Assembly (NCBI GenBank): GCA_038380795.1
Contig: CM076280.1
Coordinates: forward strand, 11,741,001 to 11,805,000
Source: Pyrocephalus nanus
Taxonomy: Eukaryota > Chordata > Aves > Passeriformes > Tyrannidae
Length of the DNA: 64,000 nucleotides
Direction: 5' to 3'
The notes beneath the pieces were generated by a model, which did not search any database, was not told the origin of the DNA, and was given only the letters and a program-made list of their open reading frames with translations. Both the position numbers and the translations under genes were made by a program. Shown one piece after another: positions 59,696 through 64,000 of the stretch (positions within the stretch are counted from its first letter, which is position 1; each line of letters opens with the position of its first letter).

Positions 59696-62279
59696 GCCAC
59701 CCTTCCTGCCGCCGGGCCGGGCTGGAGCAAACGGCTCTGCTGGAGTCATGCCCAGAAAATTCTTCCAATCAGCCCTCAACCTGTCTGCCAGCTTCTCTCC
59801 TGATTCAGGGAGAAGGGAAGTTCTGTCTGATGTCTCTGTGCAAGGCAGCAGCTATTCAGGGGCAGCAATTCTTGCTACTTTCAAACAGGGAAAAAGTGTT
59901 ACCTTGATATGAGCTTTTTTTTTTTTCCCCTAGTGCATAATAATTCTGTATGTATATAGGAAAAAGGGAGATAACCCAAGGCAAATTTAATTTCAGATTG
60001 GGTTTTTGCTTAATGTATTATTCATAGTATTATTTATATCATCACTTAGACATATCCCTGGCAATAAACTGAAAACTTAACTTTAACAATATCGGGCACC
60101 TCTGTTTTGGGGGCAGTGGTGGGTTGGGAGCCTTTGGCTGCCCTTCATCGCACTGCGAGGGTTTAATAAAGGATGCAGGGTGGGGGAGGGTGTTTAATGA
60201 GGGGCTTGGAGGGGGGTTGTTTGGCAGCTTTTTTTCCCCCCAACATTTTTGCTGCATGACCTGGTTTTGCATTTTTCTGCATCTCTGTTCATCTAATTAG
60301 GATGTTCTAAAAAGACCTGGACCACTTATTGTACAGAACTGTAGCCTGTGGGTATTTAATAAGGAGCTTTCAGTGGTACATTTGCATCTTTTGCTCGGGG
60401 TCTGAATAGCGAATTACCTTAAAGATCATTAGAAGCGCTGCTGCATTGTTAAAACCAGGCCACGGTATTCTAATGACAGTTTAAAACTTGAGGCGTTCCC
60501 TCTGCCACGGCTCACCCCGGCATAATTGTGAGTCGCACGGGTGACCCTGCTGGAAAGGCTGATATTCCCAGCGTGTCCCAGTGCGTTGCTGCGGGCAGGT
60601 AGGCTCCCACCAAGCACCCAGCACCTCTGGAGTGCAGCAGCCTCTGCTCGTTGGGTGCGCTCGAGTGTGCGGCTGTTGCACAGCCCCGGAGCCGGGCAGG
60701 GCAGGGCAGTGCTGTGTGGAGCCCAGGGCAGCGGGTTTTAGGTTTTAGGCCCCTTGTGCAGCCTTGGGCTTGGGTGCCCTGGCTACCCCAGCTTTGTCCA
60801 GATCCTCCTTCCCAAATGTATTCGTTCCTCTTTCTATCAGCTCCCTGTGGTTCGTGTTTGCACTTTTCCTGACACATTTGGTGGAGCTGACGGGCTTTGT
60901 GGCTGCCCAGATCTAACGACACAACTTGGAGAGGTTTCCCATGGAGACTTCCACATTCTGTGTGCCAGCTGAGTGACAGTGCCAGTGGAGTGCCGAGTGC
61001 TTCTCCTGCTCTTTGTCCCAGCCTGTGTAAGTGTTGATACTGTGTCCACCAGCAAAGAAGTGTGTGCTGTGTTCATCATTTCACGACTTTCTGGTTATTC
61101 TTTCCTGGCCACGGAAGTGTTGCCAAGCCCTGAATCCAGCTGGGTGCTCCCGGGGCCGTTCTCCAGGACCTGGGGGGAGGCCTCAGCAAATAAAGGACTT
61201 GTCTTCCTTCATCTTCCCCACTGCCAGGTCAGACAATCCAGAAACTCCTCTTTGTACGGAGAGAGCTGCATTCCCTGGAGCTGACAGGGGCATTGAGCCA
61301 AGCCTGAGCACTTTTTCCCAAGCAAATCAATGCTAGGGGGGCAGCCTGGCTCTGATGGAGTCTTGTGCTGAGGAACTGCATGGAGAAATGAGGAACCTTC
61401 AGGTAAATCCAGTGCTTGGGCAGGTGAATGGTTTTAGATGGTTTAAGCTGCTAGGAATATGCTGATCATTTGGCAGAGGAGCTGTTTGTGCAGGGAAGAA
61501 TTTCTCTTTAAAAAATTCAGTGTAACCAGCATTATTTTTTTCCTCTGGGATCTCAGACAATGAATGCACAGGCCTGTTCATTAATATCAGTTGTCTTCTG
61601 CAGGGAGTATCCAGATTTGTCGTGCCAGGTTTTAAATTTTTAATGTATTACCAGTTCTTAGGCAGAGCAGGCCTTTTCTTTGTTCTTTTTTACTGTAATA
61701 CTGTTTTGTATTCAGCCTCGCGCTCGCCTGATACATCTCTTGGTGTCCCTTGTAAAAGCTCTCCCCTTATCAGCCCTGTTAGGTCTGACAAAGTCTGTCT
61801 TTGTGAGTTCCTGCAAATGTTCACGTCCAATTTTCTTTTCAGAGGAGCCGGGGGGGGGTTTGAGCAGTAATTGCTACATGCAAATCTGCGGCTGTTTTGG
61901 CGACGCCGGTGCCGCGGTTCCGTGGTGCTCAGGTCACTGCACGGGCTGGAGGGACCCTCGTGGTGCCTCCCAGCTGGAGGGGTGGCCAGGGGTCACCAGG
62001 GCTGTCACCTCCTCCACTCTGCCATCGCTTTGCCCGCAAAGGAAGTCACACCAGGAGTTTTCCCAGATTCTGTGCTCAGGAGGAGCTCCTGTTTCAGCCT
62101 CCTGCCCCTCTGGCCGTGGTGCTGCCGGGCGAGAGGGGGGTCAGGCTGGGCACACGCCGTGCCGGGCGGGGGCTCAGTGCCCGGCAGTGCCGTGGTAATC
62201 GCTGCACGTGTTGTGCAGAGCCCTCAGGCACGTTCTGGGCTGCAATGTGTCGAGTCGAACCAGACCAAGCAATTTGCAT
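59696..62279. other. Non-genic DNA
   Basis: Mixed unique sequence. Octamers ATTTGCAT at 60380-60387, ATGCAAAT at 61878-61885 and ATTTGCAT at 62272-62279. G-rich runs at 60105-60225. CpG-richer at 62100-62215. Frames up to about 172 codons are unsupported by motifs. Confidence 0.45.
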
Positions 62280-63290
62280 GACAGACTGTAACTCTTAAAA
62301 ATCATGCTCGTAAACATAAATAATTAATCACATTATAGTTTTTATCATCCTTTTCCTTCCTAGCAGTATTAATAAGTAGCTCATCTTCTAGCAGCACCTG
62401 TTAAACCCAAAGCTGTCAGTCTTTATTTTCCCCAGAGAGCCAAGGAAAAATTTGTTATGCAATAATTTCTCTTTTACTTTGTGCTGTGACTTCAGTGTGT
62501 TTTGTGTTGATCTGTGTGTACACAGTGTGTGAGATTTGTCTCCTTTATTTGCTTGCTTTGTGCACACACTCCCGTGCTGGGGTGCCGGTGGGGCTCCTCA
62601 AGGTCACGCTGCTCTCTGTGTGCTGGCCATGGCAATGGTCACTCGGGAGGCACTGACAAAGGGCAGTGGTGGGGTTGGGTGCACTCCTTCACCATGCCCA
62701 GCCACACTCCTGCACCCTGACCCAGCGATGCAGTGGCAGTCAGTCCCTCTGGGATGGGCAAAGGGTCCACTGGAACGCTGGGCTCATGTTGCAGATTGTG
62801 ATTTCCTGCAGTTTATGGAGTAACTAAAGGAACAGGTGAGATGGATGTGGTCTGTGCAGGGACAGGCCACTCTCCAGCTCTTTGCTGTCACTGTATGTGT
62901 TGGACACGTCTGGATGGTGACAGCGTGGCTGGCCAGGGGGTCCCTGTCTCAGCTCAGGGCTGGAGAGGTGGGGACAGGCCAAGTGACAGCCCTGGGTGGC
63001 TCCTTTGGGGAAGGGCACCAGCACTTGAAGAACCTTTATTTCCTCTTGACTTCCCTCGTACAAGGGGTGTGTGTACACAGTGCCTCCTCCCAGAGACATC
63101 CCTTTGGGGCCACCCAGCTGGAGGGCATTGGTCAGGACAAACTTCTCCCCATCCCCTCAGTCCCAGCACTCTGCTCCCTGTGCCCTGTCCCGGGGGCAGC
63201 TGCACCCTGTACCCTCTCTGTCTGCGCTGGCTTCCCTCTCCTCTTCCTCACTTTACAGCCCTGGAATTCCAGTTTAATAACTCATGCAAA
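62280..63290. other. Non-genic DNA
   Basis: 62280-62470 is AT-rich with ataattaatcac; the remainder is GC-rich unique DNA with chance frames up to 160 codons. No gene recognised. Confidence 0.5.
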
Positions 63291-63720
63291 GTGAGCTGCC
63301 ATAAATCTTGTAGTCAGCATTAAATATTGTTTGTTTTAGCTGCCTTGCACTTCGTGTTTCCCCTTTTAAGGCAGAGCCATTCCAAAAGGTTAGATTCACA
63401 GTTAGTGGCGCTTTAGCTCTCCCTTTTGAATCAGTGAGGTTGCCGTTTTATTGCTCTCTGACTTGCACTTCAGTGATGAGAGTAAACTAGCATCAGATTA
63501 AAGGTCAGCAAATCCCATCAAAGAGAGGAATATTAGGGGCACAGATAGTTGGAAAGGCAGCACACCACTGGGTATTGACAGGGTGATTCCAGGGTATCAC
63601 TCAGCAGAATTATAGCTGCCCAGAGAGTCAGTACTGCTTTAATGAGCCTGTGTGAAGAGGAAGAGGGTGGATTTATGTAGTTCCTCATAATTTTCTGTAG
63701 AGACTGTTATTGCAGACATT
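63291..63720. promoter_or_regulatory. Candidate regulatory block
   Basis: Unique, moderately AT-rich stretch without repeats or coding signal, containing gcattaaat, agattaaaggtca (a nuclear-receptor half-site like AGGTCA at about 63503-63508) and ctttaatgagc words. Texture resembles a conserved noncoding element; unmeasured. Confidence 0.25.
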
Positions 63721-64000
63721 CTGTGGAGTGTTCTGGTCTTTCATTTAATTCAAAGGTCCTGGAGCTTTTCCATCCAAAGATTCTTTTCTGTTAGCTCAAA
63801 TCAAAGCTGACATCTCTGCCTCTGCCACCTGGAGCAACCACTCTGGAAAGGGCTGTTCCTGGCAGATTCCAGGTCCTCTGTGCAGGTAATCCAATCTGCA
63901 GGGCTGAGCAGGGGCCTTGCTGGTGTGTGTTTCACTGCCGGACAGGCAGCTAAAATAGTCATTTCTGTGTCATTCTGAAACAAAAAAAAAAAAGGGGAGA
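63721..64000. other. Right edge of window
   Basis: Unique sequence ending in a run of 12 A at about 63983-63994. A 60-codon minus-strand frame is taken as chance. Nothing recognised. Confidence 0.6.

Noticed and set aside
59250..59912. Frames of 109-172 codons around the 16-bp repeat
   Set aside because: Produced by the stop-free 16-bp unit; the periodic residues reflect the repeat.
62810..62840. 24-base exon-like segment ending at AACAG|GTGAG
   Set aside because: Acceptor tract is weak and the segment is too short to judge; GTGAG donors are frequent by chance.
1..64000. Endogenous retrovirus or intact LINE
   Set aside because: No LTR pair, no gag/pol-like frame and no reverse transcriptase motif was seen anywhere in the window.

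Overview
The window looks like vertebrate nuclear DNA, most likely from a bird. The best evidence is a CR1 LINE fragment at about 13021-13565 whose body and 3' end read like the avian CR1 family, plus a second short CR1 3' end at about 16128-16185. The rest fits a bird: few interspersed repeats, alternating AT-rich and GC-rich segments, short minisatellites, and no compact gene layout. I cannot name the species, chromosome or locus.

I found no protein-coding gene, rRNA, tRNA or recognisable miRNA that I would defend. The longest open frames (up to 618 codons) are by-products of tandem repeats without stop codons, and the others are the scattered 60-170 codon frames expected by chance. The window is therefore best read as intergenic or long-intron DNA. 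A few weak exon-like segments (minus strand 43018-43064 and 45731-45763, plus strand 36081-36148) are reported as findings only.

Layout. 1-13020: AT-rich DNA with homeodomain and octamer motifs, a small CpG-rich patch near 3.04 kb and an old MIR-like SINE near 0.9 kb. 13-25 kb: CR1 remnants, GC-rich unique DNA, poly-T tracts and one TAATTA-dense block at 20.7-21.07 kb. 25-30.6 kb: mixed DNA, then AT-rich candidate regulatory blocks. 30.6-31.5 kb: a CpG-rich island containing a 26-bp minisatellite of about 20 copies. 31.5-38.7 kb: AT-rich candidate regulatory blocks separated by GC-rich unique DNA and a (CCCAT)n microsatellite. 39.18-40.56 kb: two neighbouring minisatellites, the second an 18-bp array of about 60 copies in which each unit carries an E-box. 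41-64 kb: the same alternation, with further candidate enhancer blocks (42.4-43.3, 45.6-47.1, 47.9-50.3, 52.2-52.5, 53.1-54.5, 57.9-58.34, 63.3-63.7 kb), CpG-rich patches and short tandem repeats.

How it may work: long AT-rich blocks with TAATTA cores, POU octamers (at least 11 exact copies) and TALE/HOX-like sites, together with scarce transposon insertions, resemble the regulatory desert or large introns of a vertebrate developmental regulator. That is inference from texture and motifs; conservation could not be measured here.
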